NCBI GenBank assembly: GCA_963708865.1
Contig: CAVPUC010000008.1
Location: forward strand, 930,001 to 994,000
Direction of reading: 5' to 3'
Length of the DNA: 64,000 bases
Source of the DNA: DAIDKA01 sp963708865
GTDB taxonomy: Bacteria > Pseudomonadota > Gammaproteobacteria > Steroidobacterales > Steroidobacteraceae
Shown here: piece after piece, positions 16,964-26,290 of the stretch
Layout: each line of letters begins with the position of its first letter
How positions within the stretch are numbered: the first letter of the stretch is position 1
Program-made: the position numbers and the translations under genes
The notes under the pieces: model-generated
The model's input: only the letters and a program-made list of their open reading frames with translations
What the model was told of the DNA's origin: nothing
Databases searched by the model: none

Positions 16964-17803
16964 CTACCGCCTCCTTTGGCGCAGGCACTGGCGACGCTGC
17001 CGGGTCGCCGGGCAATTCAGAAGCGAGGGCAGCCGCGTCCTGAGCAAGGCTCGATAGATAGTCCGCAACGCTCCATGGGAGTTTGACTCCGTCTGCCGAA
17101 ATCTCCAAGCCAAAAATCAACTCCGGCACGGTCTCAAAGCGGACGAGGATATTCGCACCGAGACACTCGTGAATCGCACTCTCGAGCTTGGTCGCGATCC
17201 GCAGGGGACGGATCGTGCGCGCTGCGAACCAGCACCCCTGCCGCTGGCTCGGCTTGGCGACACTGTGCCGGCTGCAGCGGAACCGGCGGCTGCGTTGACC
17301 AACGCATGTTTCTGCTCTTCTGGCATCTCCCGCAGACGCTTAATGAGCACATCGATCATGCGGTCCTCTAAACTTGCTCCGGCAAGTTCGAATAGCGCCT
17401 TCCGAGCCAGCGCGAAGACCTCCGCCTGCGTGCGCACGGATAGCTGGTGTCCGAGCTCCGCACGTTCGGAGGCCAGTGACTGGGTCAACTTGACGCGCAA
17501 CAGTGCGGCGTCCTGGCGCGCCGTTTCGATGATGCGCTGGCGCTGCGCAGTGCACTCCTCCGCCGTCTTGTGCAGCAGGCCGTCCCGTTCACGATCGAAC
17601 GCGTCATTGCGTTTGCGAAGCTCCTCGTTTGAGGCTTGTGCCTTTGCTTCCTGTGTCTCAGCGTCCTTAATTCTTGCGGTGACTTTCTTCTCGCGCGCAT
17701 CGATGGCCGCGAGCACTGGTCGATAGAGGTAACGCCTCAGCAGCCACACCAGGATCATGAAATTGAGCGCCTGCGCACAGACGGTAAACCAGTCGATAAG
17801 CAC
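16953..17803 (-). CDS. atpF: N-type ATP synthase subunit b with C-terminal delta-like domain (two frame breaks)
   Basis: Peripheral stalk subunit. One N-terminal membrane helix (FTVCAQALNFMILVWLLRRYLY) is followed by a long charged helix. In N-type enzymes the C-terminal part replaces subunit delta, and no atpH exists here. The frame from GTG 17803 loses family likeness after about residue 180 and stops early at 17117. The expected sequence continues in the second frame (GVLVRSAHDPSPADR) and then the third (RIATKLESAIHECLGANILVRFE, SVADYLSSL), ending in TGA at 16953-16955 over the atpA start. Each step needs one base removed, near 17230-17275 and 17190-17215. With both corrected the protein is about 280 residues. 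Sequencing error or gene decay could explain this. Confidence 0.82.
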
Positions 17804-17806
17804 GAT

Positions 17807-18085
17807 CTATTTCCCGGCAGCCGCGATGGCATGGTTCCAGAATGGATTCGCGAATAGCAGGATCATCGAGACCACGAAGCAGTAGATTGCCATCGACTCG
17901 ATCATGGCCAGACCTACGAACAGCGTGCGGGTGATCGTCGGTGCGGCGTCCGGCTGCTGCGCTATGGCGCTCAGGGCGGTGGAGACGGCGCGTCCCTGGC
18001 CCATGGCGGGTCCAAAGCAGCCCACGCCAATGGTGATCCCGGCCGTGACAGTGGAGGCGACGGCGATCAGGGTCATGCTATCCAT
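17807..18085 (-). CDS. atpE: N-type ATP synthase subunit c with sodium-binding residues
   Basis: The rotor-ring proteolipid: 92 residues and two membrane helices joined by the polar AQQPDA loop. Helix 1 contains AMGQG and helix 2 contains MIESM. Aligned by eye with the Ilyobacter tartaricus c subunit, Gln30, Glu63 and Ser64 correspond to Gln32, Glu65 and Ser66, the side-chain ligands of Na+; Thr67 is Met65 here. The retained Gln and Glu-Ser pair favours a Na+-driven enzyme, as proposed for many N-type ATPases. ATG 18085 is preceded by GAGGA at good spacing. Confidence 0.93.
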   Translation of the reverse strand: MDSMTLIAVASTVTAGITIGVGCFGPAMGQGRAVSTALSAIAQQPDAAPTITRTLFVGLAMIESMAIYCFVVSMILLFANPFWNHAIAAAGK

Positions 18086-18106
18086 GGAATTCCTCGATTC
18101 GATTGA

Positions 18107-18778
18107 TTAATGATCGGTATCCCCGGTGGCGGCGGCAATGTACACCGTCGCGAGGATGCTGAAGATATAGGCCTGTACCAAGCCGGTAAGCAGTCCGAGC
18201 AGGGTCATTGCCACCGGAAAGATGAAGGGCGTGACGGTCAGAAGAATCGCGATGATCATCGCCCCGCTCATCATGTTCCCAAAAAGGCGTACCGCCAGCG
18301 CCAGCGTGCGCGATAGCTCGCTGATGAGATTGAAGGGCAACATGATTACCGTGGGTTCCAGGTAGGACTTCAGATACGGACGCCAGCCGCGCCGCTTGAT
18401 GCCGAAAAACGGTACCGCCACGAACACGCACACGGCGAGTGCCGCGGTTGTGGACAGCGAGCTGGTCGGAGGCGCGTACCCCGGCACGATGGTCAATAGA
18501 TTCGCTGTGGCAATGAACACAAATAGAGTGCCGATAAAGGCGACGTAGTGCGCCGGCACCGACAGTCCGACCGCTCTGATTTGCTCGTCGATGCCGGTGA
18601 CGAGGATTTCGAGGGCCGCCTGCCAACGTGAGGTGATGATGTCGCTCGTCAGCTTGCGGGTGATGAGGTGCGCACCGATGGTCAGCAGCAGCATCAATCC
18701 CCAGGTCGTGGCAATCGTCGCGTTGATTTTGATGAAACCGACTTGCCACAGGATGAGTTGATCGGGAGTGATGCGCAT
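18107..18778 (-). CDS. atpB: N-type ATP synthase subunit a
   Basis: Membrane stator subunit forming the ion half-channels, 223 residues. The hydrophobic profile gives about five to six helices. The essential arginine lies in the penultimate-helix segment ELSRTLALAVRLFGNMMSG, followed by the last helix (LLGLLTGLVQAYIFSILATVYI). It is shorter than housekeeping AtpB, as is typical for this type. It lies between atpR and atpE, and the frame is intact. Confidence 0.93.
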   Translation of the reverse strand: MRITPDQLILWQVGFIKINATIATTWGLMLLLTIGAHLITRKLTSDIITSRWQAALEILVTGIDEQIRAVGLSVPAHYVAFIGTLFVFIATANLLTIVPGYAPPTSSLSTTAALAVCVFVAVPFFGIKRRGWRPYLKSYLEPTVIMLPFNLISELSRTLALAVRLFGNMMSGAMIIAILLTVTPFIFPVAMTLLGLLTGLVQAYIFSILATVYIAAATGDTDH

Positions 18779-18784
18779 GGCGGC

Positions 18785-19058
18785 TCAATGCACCGCGTGA
18801 ATGAGGTGCCTGACAGCACCGCGGGCAATGAGCACCCCGCACAGACAGGCGATCAGACTTGGCAACCCCAGGCGTGCGAAACAATAGAGGCCGCAAAGCA
18901 CAATCGCCATTCGCAAAACTGCGCTGAGTCCGAACCATATGGCCGGACACCGTGGCACTCAGGGCACGGCGCACGGTCCACCAGAGGCCGCCGAAGAACA
19001 CTGCTCCCAATACCAAACCCGCAGGGATGGCTTCGGCGATGTGTCCGACCTCGCTCAT
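18785..19058 (-). CDS. atpR: AtpR accessory membrane subunit of N-type ATP synthase (one frame break)
   Basis: A small membrane protein found only in N-type ATPase operons and suggested to help supply ions to, or assemble, the rotor ring. From ATG 19058, overlapping the atpQ stop, the frame reads IPAGLVLGAVFFGGLWWTVRRAL, a typical AtpR first helix. Family likeness then moves into the next frame (PAIWFGLSAVLRMAIVLCGLYCF, LPSLIACLCGVLIAR) and ends in TGA at 18785-18787, just before atpB. Removing one base near 18945-18955 restores a protein of about 90 residues with three helices. In the uncorrected frame translation would run on far into atpB in the wrong phase, which is not credible. Confidence 0.78.
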
Positions 19059-19382
19059 CCTTGCTTCCCCTGCCCACGACGGATCGCCTGCTGTTCCCTG
19101 CCGATCCAGCGCGCGGCATTCGCGCACCCGAGGCATAATCCGGCGATGAGCAGCGCCAGCGTCCATGCGTGCCTACCGGGGTGACGCTCATCCAGCCATC
19201 GGCCGAGCCATGCCCCAAGTACAGTAGGCAGACAGATCGACCAGCCGATGAGGCCTAACATGCCAAGGCCCGCCCAGACGGGTGAGCCCGCCAGGCGGGC
19301 CTGCAGCTTTCCGGTCCTCCTGTGCACCGACAATGCCACTGAGGGACCGCTTGGCCGGGGACACGTCGTCGGGCTCAGGCAC
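19055..19382 (-). CDS. atpQ: AtpQ (AtpI-like) accessory membrane subunit of N-type ATP synthase (probable frame break)
   Basis: An AtpI-related membrane protein specific to N-type operons. The conserved part is the two-helix block VWAGLGMLGLIGWSICLPTVLGAWLGRWLDERHP...WTLALLIAGLCLGCANA. The upstream frame from GTG 19382, overlapping the end of atpC, gives the expected charged N terminus (PEPDDVSPAKR...GAQEDRK) but is one base out of phase. Removing one base near 19305-19312 joins them into about 108 residues. Alternatively translation starts within the second frame at GTG 19339 (94 residues), making no break necessary. I prefer the corrected reading because neighbouring genes show the same one-base offset. 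Confidence 0.75.
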
Positions 19383-19764
19383 GTTGCAACTCGACGAACG
19401 CGCGGATCAGACCGCTTTCCATGTGCGCCAGCGTCTTGCGGCTCATGCTCTCCTGTGTGGTCAGTCTGGTGAGCTCATCCTCCACGGCTTGGCGCAGCCG
19501 GCCCAGGTCAGCTCCAGGAATTGCCCGGCGCACGCATACCACAACTTCGGCGCCAGTCTTGACGAGTACCCCGGTGTCGACTGCGAGATGGACTTCCTCA
19601 GCGCCCGTGGTCGAATAGGTCAGCAAGCCCGGCGATAGCACCGCAGCGCAGTCGAGCCGGTGGGGGAGAAGGCCGAAACTGCCGCTCGGCGTCATCGCCA
19701 CGATTCGTTCAACATTCGCGATGCTCGCGAATATTCCGGAGGGCACAAGTATCTTAAGCAGCAC
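19375..19764 (-). CDS. atpC: N-type ATP synthase epsilon subunit
   Basis: F1 epsilon subunit, 129 residues, coupling rotor to catalytic head. The N-terminal beta sandwich starts LKILVPSGIF and includes the GSFGLLPHRLDCAAVLSPGLLTY segment equivalent to the G-H-LP-H signature. The C-terminal helical hairpin (LGRLRQAVEDELTRLTTQESMSRKTLAHME) is present. GTG 19764 overlaps the corrected atpD stop, giving the tight packing expected in this operon. The frame is intact. Confidence 0.9.
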   Translation of the reverse strand: MLLKILVPSGIFASIANVERIVAMTPSGSFGLLPHRLDCAAVLSPGLLTYSTTGAEEVHLAVDTGVLVKTGAEVVVCVRRAIPGADLGRLRQAVEDELTRLTTQESMSRKTLAHMESGLIRAFVELQRA

Positions 19765-21200
19765 GCGCGACCCGTTTCACTTCATCGATTTTGCCGATCA
19801 TGTACAACGCTTCTTCAGGGAATGTCCTTGAATTCATCGCGCAATATGCGCTCGCAGCCTTCCAGGGCGTCCTCAAGGCTGACGGTCTTGCCGGGCAGTC
19901 CGCTGAACTGCGTGGTCGCAAAAAACGGCTGGGTCAGGAACCGCTCCAGGCGGCGGGCCCGTCCCACCACATTTCGATCCTCCTGTGATAGCTGCTCGAT
20001 ACCGAGCATGGCGATGATGTCCTTGAGCTGAGCGTACTGGGCAAAGGTGCGGCGGATCTCCTGGGCAAGAAGGTAATGCCGCTCCCCGGCAATTCCCGGC
20101 GTGAGCATCTTGGATCCCGACTGCAATGGATCCACCGCCGGAAAGAGCCCGGCACTGGCCCGCTGACGCGAGAGCACCACGGTCGCGGAGAGATGGGAAA
20201 AAATGTGCACCGCGGCCGGGTCGGTGAAGTCATCGGCGGGCACATACACAGCCTGAATCGCAGTGATGGCACCGCCTTTGGTGTTCGCAATACGCTCCTC
20301 GAGCGCGGCGAGCTCAGTGCCCATCGTGGGCTGATATCCCAGACGGGAAGGCATGCGCCCCATGAGCCCGGAGACTTCCGAGCCCGCCTGGACGAAGCGG
20401 AAGATGTTGTCGACCAGCAGCAGTACATCGCGATGCTCGCTGTCTCTAAAATACTCCGCCATCGTGAGCGCTGCATGACCGACGCGAAAGCGACTACCCG
20501 GCAGCTCGTTCATTTGCGCGAATACCATCACCATATTTGGCAGCACACCGGCCTTCTGCATCTCGCGATACAGCTCTTCACCTTCGCGGCAACGCTCGCC
20601 GATGCCGCAGAACAGGCTGACGCCGTCGTGATGTCGGATCATGTTGTGGATCATCTCGGTCAGCAGAACGGTCTTGCCCACCCCGGCACCGCCGAACAGG
20701 CCCGCCTTCCCTCCGCGCTCGAGTGGCATCAGTACATCAATAGCCTTGATGCCGGTCTCGAAGATCTCGCTGTGAGTGGTGCGCTCCGCCAGCGTCGGCG
20801 GCGCGCGGTGTATCGAGCGGTAGTCGACTTCAGCGAGGGCCCTGCCGCCGTCGATCGTCTCGCCGAACACGTTGAACATCCTGGATCGAATGGCCTTGCC
20901 GACCGGAACCCTGAGCGGGCCCCCGGTATCCTCGACTCTGGCGCCCCGCACCAGTCCCTGCGGAGATGTCATGGCAATGCCACGGACGCGATGAGGTCCC
21001 AGCTGCGCCCAGACTTCGATCAGAACCTGTGCCCGCTCACCCGCGCGAAGCAGATTATTGATGGGCGGTAGGTGGTGATCAAAATGGATGTCAATGACGC
21101 TGCCACGGATTGACAGCACGGAGCCGAGAATTTCCGGGGCACGGTTTACCGTTGACGGTGTCGTGGGCATACCGGCCGGATCAAACGGACCGGTTTCCAA
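19754..21200 (-). CDS. atpD: N-type ATP synthase beta subunit (tail displaced by one base)
   Basis: Catalytic F1 subunit and first gene of the operon. It has Walker A GGAGVGKTVLLTE, the RCREGEELYREM segment, the catalytic DVLLLVDNIFRF region and the SRQRASAGLFPAVDPLQS block. As sequenced the frame stops at 19815 after LRDEFKDIP. In the next frame the expected tail continues as EEALYMIGKIDEVKRVARAA and ends in TAA at 19754-19756 over the atpC start. One extra base near 19817 therefore truncates about 20 residues. ATG 21200 gives a 28-residue extension before the first beta domain, and a later start is possible. Confidence 0.92.
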
Positions 21201-21387
21201 TCCATCATGAGCGGATTTCCTGATTCACGTGCCCAGCGATACGCGGCTGACCTCAGGTCACCCCCTCTACCGTGCGCTGCGAGGTCGTCCAGGATGCGCG
21301 GAATGCCCACCTCTGGTCTGTACGGTGTCACGCATAGAGGAGGCGCTCCACGGTGCCGTACGATGCGCCTCGACCTAAGGGCCGCAG

Positions 21388-22122
21388 CTACGCTTTTTGG
21401 CGGCCGACTGCGGACCGCGGCAGAAGGCGATCGCTCTCCTTCTTGACCACGGCATAGCATTCACAGCAGCGCTCTTCGAGCTTCGGTCGGTCCAAAACGG
21501 TGATCCGCCCGCGGGCGTAGCGGATAATACCCAGCTTATCGAGTTTGCCGGCGGCTTCGGTTACGCCTTCGCGCCGGACCCCCAACATGTTGGCGATAAG
21601 CTCCTGGGTCATGACCAGCTGATTGGATGCCAGACGATCAAGCGACAGTAACAGCCAACGACACAGTTGCTGGTCCACCGAGTGGTGGCGATTGCACACC
21701 GCGGTCTGCGCCATCTGGGTAATCAGCGCCTGCGTATAACGCAGCAGCAGCAGCTGCACCTCTCCGTTGCGATGAAATTCATCCTTGAGCAGCTGGCCGT
21801 CCAGGCGATAGGCGAAGCCCGCGCTTTGCACGATGGCCCGGCTCGGCGTGCTTTCACCGCCCATGAATAACGCGATGCCGATCAAGCCTTCATTGCCGAC
21901 GACCGAAATCTCCGCCGATGCTCCGTCCGCGAGCACGTACAACAGCGACACGATGCAGTTGGTCGGAAAATAGACGTAGCGCAGCTGGTCGCCAGACTCG
22001 TACAAGACCTTGCCCAGCGGCATCGGCACGAGAGTCAGGTGAAGAAAGAGTCGCTCTTGCTCGGCAGGTGAGAAGGCGGCAAGCAGCCAATTCTGCTGCG
22101 GATCTGGATCTGGATCTGGCAT
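21388..22122 (-). CDS. Crp/Fnr-family transcription regulator upstream of the N-ATPase operon
   Basis: A 244-residue regulator with an N-terminal cyclic-nucleotide-type beta barrel (about 20-145; YESGDQLRYVYFPTNCIVSLLYVL) and a C-terminal winged helix (ELIANMLGVRREGVTEAAGKLDKLG). It belongs to the group whose barrel lacks the cAMP-contacting arginine pattern; no Fe-S cysteine cluster of FNR type is seen. It lies 187 bases upstream of atpD on the same strand, so it may be co-transcribed with or control the ATP synthase. The N terminus is encoded by a GATCTG triplet repeat (22101-22118) giving Asp-Pro repeats. A paralogue sits at 26291-27028. Confidence 0.88.
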   Translation of the reverse strand: MPDPDPDPQQNWLLAAFSPAEQERLFLHLTLVPMPLGKVLYESGDQLRYVYFPTNCIVSLLYVLADGASAEISVVGNEGLIGIALFMGGESTPSRAIVQSAGFAYRLDGQLLKDEFHRNGEVQLLLLRYTQALITQMAQTAVCNRHHSVDQQLCRWLLLSLDRLASNQLVMTQELIANMLGVRREGVTEAAGKLDKLGIIRYARGRITVLDRPKLEERCCECYAVVKKESDRLLPRSAVGRQKA

Positions 22123-22516
22123 TTTGGCGTGTGACGATATCCGGGTGCTGGAATACGATGCGCAGAGTGTAGTCCTCTAAATTAAGCGGCGTACGGTAGC
22201 GTACACAGCATCGTGACCGAAACCTTGCTCAGGCACTCCCAAATCGCTCGCCGTGGTATGCACTGCAGCGTACAGACTTCAGACACTCGGTGAGTTCGGT
22301 GCGCTCCCGAACAGACAGGACAGCTCTCCGGGCACATCCTCCAAGGATCACGGTGCCTGACGATCAGTAATTGTTAAGGTGCTGTTTATTAACAAGTTAG
22401 TCGGCGTGTGCGTGACAGCCGGCGATGACGGTGCCTGAATCGGGCCGGAAGCTGACGCGCTTGGCACGCAGGGCCGCCTAAGCGGCCGCGACCGATGCGC
22501 TCGCGGACTGACCAGC
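22123..22516. other. Divergent intergenic region with an inverted repeat
   Basis: About 390 bases between the Crp-like gene and the glycosyltransferase, which are divergently transcribed. It contains an AT-rich inverted repeat, TTGTTAA at 22371-22377 and TTAACAA at 22389-22395, spaced by 11 bases, which looks like a dimeric operator. A second imperfect palindrome, GCGTACGGTAGCGTAC, lies at about 22189-22204. No coding sequence or RNA gene is apparent. Confidence 0.5.
22371..22395. promoter_or_regulatory. Putative operator, perfect 7-base inverted repeat
   Basis: TTGTTAA and TTAACAA arms are separated by 11 bases. The centre-to-centre distance of 18 bases puts the arms on nearly one DNA face, as for dimeric winged-helix regulators. 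Its location upstream of the glycosyltransferase suggests control of that operon. It differs from the consensus Fnr/Crp half-sites TTGAT and TGTGA, so a Crp-type binder is only one possibility. Confidence 0.35.
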
Positions 22517-24993
22517 GTGCTGACGGATTTCAGCAAACTCATAGGAAAACAACTCAGTGCTTGGATCGATTGCTTTCATCCTGATCGTATCGTGGCGCTT
22601 AGGTGTGATGAGTCCACATACGTTGGGCGGAATCCAAGGCAGGCTCATCTGAGCCCGCCGCATCGTGTTGCGTTCATTGGCAATTCGCTTCCGCGTCGTT
22701 GTGGAATCGCCACCTTCACCACGGACCTGCAGCTCGCCGTAGCCGCTTCTGCCGGAACTCCCGAGACCGCCATCGTCGCGATAAACGATGAAGGCCACGA
22801 TTATGATTACCCGCGCAGCGTCCGCTTGCAGATCCGCGAGCAAGTGCAGGAAGACTACCACTCCGCCGCACGGTTCTTGAATGCCGGGCAGTATGACGTT
22901 GTATCGCTGCAGCACGAGTTCGGAATATTCGGAGGTGAGGCGGGCAGCCACGTCCTTTCGCTGCTGAGGCAGCTCAGCATGCCGGTCGTGACGACATTGC
23001 ACACTGTGCTCGCCGAGCCAAGCCCTGTTCAACGTCGCGTACTGGGTGAAATCGTAGACGTCTCGACCACAGTGATCGTCATGGCGGAGAAGGGCTGTGA
23101 ACTGCTGAGAAGCGTCTATGACGTGCGACCGGAGAAGATACGTGTCATTCCGCACGGTATTCCGGACTGCGCCTTCGTGGATACCGGCGGATCTAAACTT
23201 ACTCGAGGCTTCGCCGGGCGCGCCGTGATTCTGACCTTCGGACTGATCTCACCGAATAAGGGCATTGAGATCATGATTGACGCCATGCCGGAAATATTAC
23301 GCAGCCGTCCGGATGCCGTGTATGTCGTGCTCGGGGCGACGCATCCCAATCTGGTGCGACGCGAAGGCGAGACTTATCGGAACCGTCTGCGAGAGCGCAA
23401 CGAGGCAACTGAATATCGAAGCACACGTGGTGTTTCTCGATCAATTCGTCGATCGTGCGACGCTCGTGGACTTCATCTCGATGTCTGATGTGTACGTCAC
23501 TCCTTATTTGAATGAGGCGCAGATGACCTCGGGCACCTTGGCCTACAGTTTTGGTGTCGGCAAGCCGGTGGTCTCGACTCCGTACTGGCATGCGCGGGAA
23601 CTGCTGGCAGAGGGTCGAGGAATTCTTGTACCTTTCGGTGACTCAAACGCCATAGGGCGTGAGATCGCGGCATTGCTGATCGATGACGCACGCCGGCATC
23701 GCTTGTGCCGGGGAAGCCTACGATTACAGTCGCCCTATGGCATGGCCGCGCATTGGCGAACGCTATATGCGCGAATATGCACGGGCAATGGAAATTCACC
23801 GAAGCGATCCGCAGCGCGTGGGTACGATCACCTGCGCAGCCGGTGGCCGCACTGTGCCGGACATGTGCCTGATTCATTTCTTGTCCATGTGCGACGACAC
23901 GGGGCTGATGCAGCACGCAATTCGCTCAGTCCCCGACCGTTCTCACGGCTATTGCGTGGACGACAACGCTCGCGCTTTGCTGTTGGCTTGCGCCCTCAAC
24001 GCAAGCGGGGAGCAGTCCCTGTCAGAGGGTCTGATCGTATGCCTCGCCGCCTTTATTCAGCACGCCTGGAACCCTGCGACAGGGCGCTTTCGAAATTTCA
24101 TGGGATATGATCGGCGCTGGCTCGAAGACAGCGGCTCGGAGGATAGCCATGGCCGCGCGCTGTGGGCCCTCGGGGAGTGCGCACGCAGTGACACCCGGGA
24201 GTCGCGGCGCTCCTGGGCGACGGCCCTGTTTGCAGAGGCCGCGCAGGCGGTACAGGGCTTTCATTCCCCGCGCGCCTGGGCGTTCACGCTGTTGGGGCTC
24301 GAAGCCATTCGTCTTGCCGGTCCACCCGACTCCCGGAACGTCGAATTGCAGCATCAGCTGGCCAGTAAACTGATGGCGCTGTTGGGCGCAGTGGAAAGCG
24401 CGGATTGGGTGTGGTTTGAAGACAGTCTTGCGTACGATAACGCGCGACTCGCTCAGGCCTTGATCGCCACCGGGGTATCGACGGGTCGGCAAAGCTACCT
24501 TGCGGCTGGACTTGCGTCGCTGCGCTGGCTCATGGTGCTGCAGACGGCGCCGGGCGGCGTGTACCGGCCGGTTGGCTCGCAAAGCTTCGGTAATCCGCGC
24601 CAACAGCCGCACGCGTTCGACCAGCAGCCGCTGGAAGCGACCGCGACGATTGCGGCGTGCGTTGCGGCGTGGCACGCGAGCGGCGATCCTATATGGCGTG
24701 CCCATGCGACGCGAGCGTTCGACTGGTTCCTGGGCGGTAACGACCTGTCGATCTGTCTCATCGATCTGGAAACCGGTAGCTGCTGCGACGGCTTGCATCC
24801 GGGCCGTGCCAATGAGAATCGAGGCGGAGAGTCGGTAGTTTCCTATCTGCTCGGCCTGGCACAGATCCGCCATCTGGATCGATCCATAGCGCAGACGCGC
24901 AACACCGGGCCCATCACTGGCGCGGCAGTCTCAAATGTTACCGAGCTTAAGCAGCGATCGAGGCATCTTGATACAGAACACATTTTTCAATAG
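22517..24993 (+). CDS. Family 4 glycosyltransferase fused to an alpha/alpha-barrel-like domain (two frame breaks)
   Basis: An unusually long glycosyltransferase of about 825 residues after correction. The N-terminal half is GT4-like (VAFIGNSLPRRCGIATFTTDL, VSLQHEFGIFGGEAG, VIPHGIPD, LTFGLISPNKGIE, then VFLDQFVDRATLVDFISMSDVYVTPY). From about residue 430 a helical region rich in paired helices (HGYCVDDNARALLLACAL, HGRALWALGE, PRAWAFTLLGLEA) resembles alpha/alpha-toroid carbohydrate enzymes. The frame shifts twice, near 23398-23412 and in the G-run 23710-23713; each is repaired by removing one base. The start is uncertain; GTG 22517 lacks a good ribosome site. It overlaps the GH130 gene downstream, a pairing seen in other proteobacteria and likely linked to mannan or related glycan metabolism. 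Confidence 0.78.
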
Positions 24994-26267
24994 ACAGCCA
25001 CTTCATCTACGTCCCGATTCGGCGCGGGTCGTGGTGCGCCCATTCAAGCCGGTAGCCGAGCCGCGCGACTTCAATTCAACCGATCGCACACGCGCCAATC
25101 ACATTGTCGATCGTGTGCTCGCGCTGGATGCTGCGACTGTAGCCAGCCAGTTGGCAGATGTGCTTGAGAATTTCCGCGGCCGCCATCGCAACTTGCTCGA
25201 AATCTTCGAAGCACGCGCGGATGAGATGGGTGTGGCCTTGTCCGCGCATCCTTCTTTCACTCGGGACCAGCGCCGACTCATTGGGCGCCTACTTCCTGCA
25301 CGAGTATTCGTTCGAGGCCGCGGCGCTCTTCAACCCGAGCATCGTGCCCCACCCGGACCAATCGGGTGTGCCGAGCGGCGGCCGCCGGTTCATCCTCAGT
25401 TTGCGCGCGGTCGGCGAGGGCCATGTGTCGTCACTGACTTTTCGGTCGGGCGTGATTTCCTCAGACGGCAGCGTCAGTGTCGATCTACCCGCACGGCTGG
25501 CCTCTATTCCGCGGCTGTGTACGCCGTTGGCTCCCGACGCTGACCGCGCCGAGCTGGCTTTCAGTGCCGAGGAGGACCTCAGCGAACGGGTCATTGTTCC
25601 GGTGCTGCCCTCGCAGTCGAATGGAATCGAGGATGCGCGCTTTGTGGAGTTCCAGGACGAGGGCGAGCGGACTTTCTATGCAACCTATACCGCCTACACG
25701 GGGCGCAATATCCGCTCGGAGCTGCTGCAGACTCGTGACTTCGTGACATTTCGCATGTTTCAGATGAGCGGGAGCGCCACCCATAACAAGGGTATGGCGC
25801 TGTTCCCCCGCCGGATCTGCGGCCAATACGCCATGATCGGGCGCCAGGACAATGAGAATTTGTATCTCATCTACTCGAAGGATCTGTACTCCTGGAGCGG
25901 CGGCCAGGTCATCCTGAAGCCCGAGTTTCCCTGGGAGTTCGTGCAAATCGGCAATTGCGGCTCGCCCATCGAACTGGATGAAGGCTGGTTGCTTTTTACC
26001 CATGGTGTCGGCCCGGTGCGCCGGTATTCCATTGGCGCTGTCCTGCTCGATAAGGCGGATCCGACCAAGGTCCTGGCGCGCTCCCGTGAGCCGTTGGTGC
26101 GGCCGGAGGCTCCCGATCGTGAGGGCTACGTGCCCAACGTGGTGTACACCTGTGGCGCGATGCGGTTCAACGACTGGATCATCCTGCCCTACGCTGTTTC
26201 AGACACGTTTTCGACGGTCGCAACCATGAAAATCTCCGCGCTGCTGGGCAGTTTGCAGCGCAACTGA
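24968..26267 (+). CDS. GH130-family glycoside phosphorylase (one frame break)
   Basis: Resembles family GH130 phosphorylases, which split beta-mannosides with inorganic phosphate. The catalytic-acid region reads NGIEDARFVEF; other family segments are FYATYTAYTGRNIRSELL, HNKGMALFPRRICGQYAMIGRQD, FVQIGNCGSPIELDEGWLLFTHGV and a closing VVYTCGAMRFNDWIILPYAVSD. The first third (LADVLENFRGRHRNLLEIFEARAD) lies in another frame; removing one base from the G-run at 25283-25285 joins RLIG to GAYFLHEYSFEAAALFNPS. TTG 24968 or ATG 24935 could be the start, both overlapping the glycosyltransferase end. The substrate could be mannan-type or another mannoside and cannot be fixed from motifs. Confidence 0.82.
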
Positions 26268-26290
26268 ATTGTTCATCATCAAGGGGTAGT

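Noticed and set aside
18078..19166. Single open frame of 362 codons spanning atpR and atpB
   Set aside because: Only its early part (from 19058) is real AtpR; the rest is out of phase with AtpR and AtpB, both of which read well in another frame.
19813..19819. Programmed ribosomal frameshift at the end of atpD
   Set aside because: Nothing resembling a slippery heptamer or stimulator is apparent, and similar one-base offsets occur in many unrelated genes here, so error is simpler.
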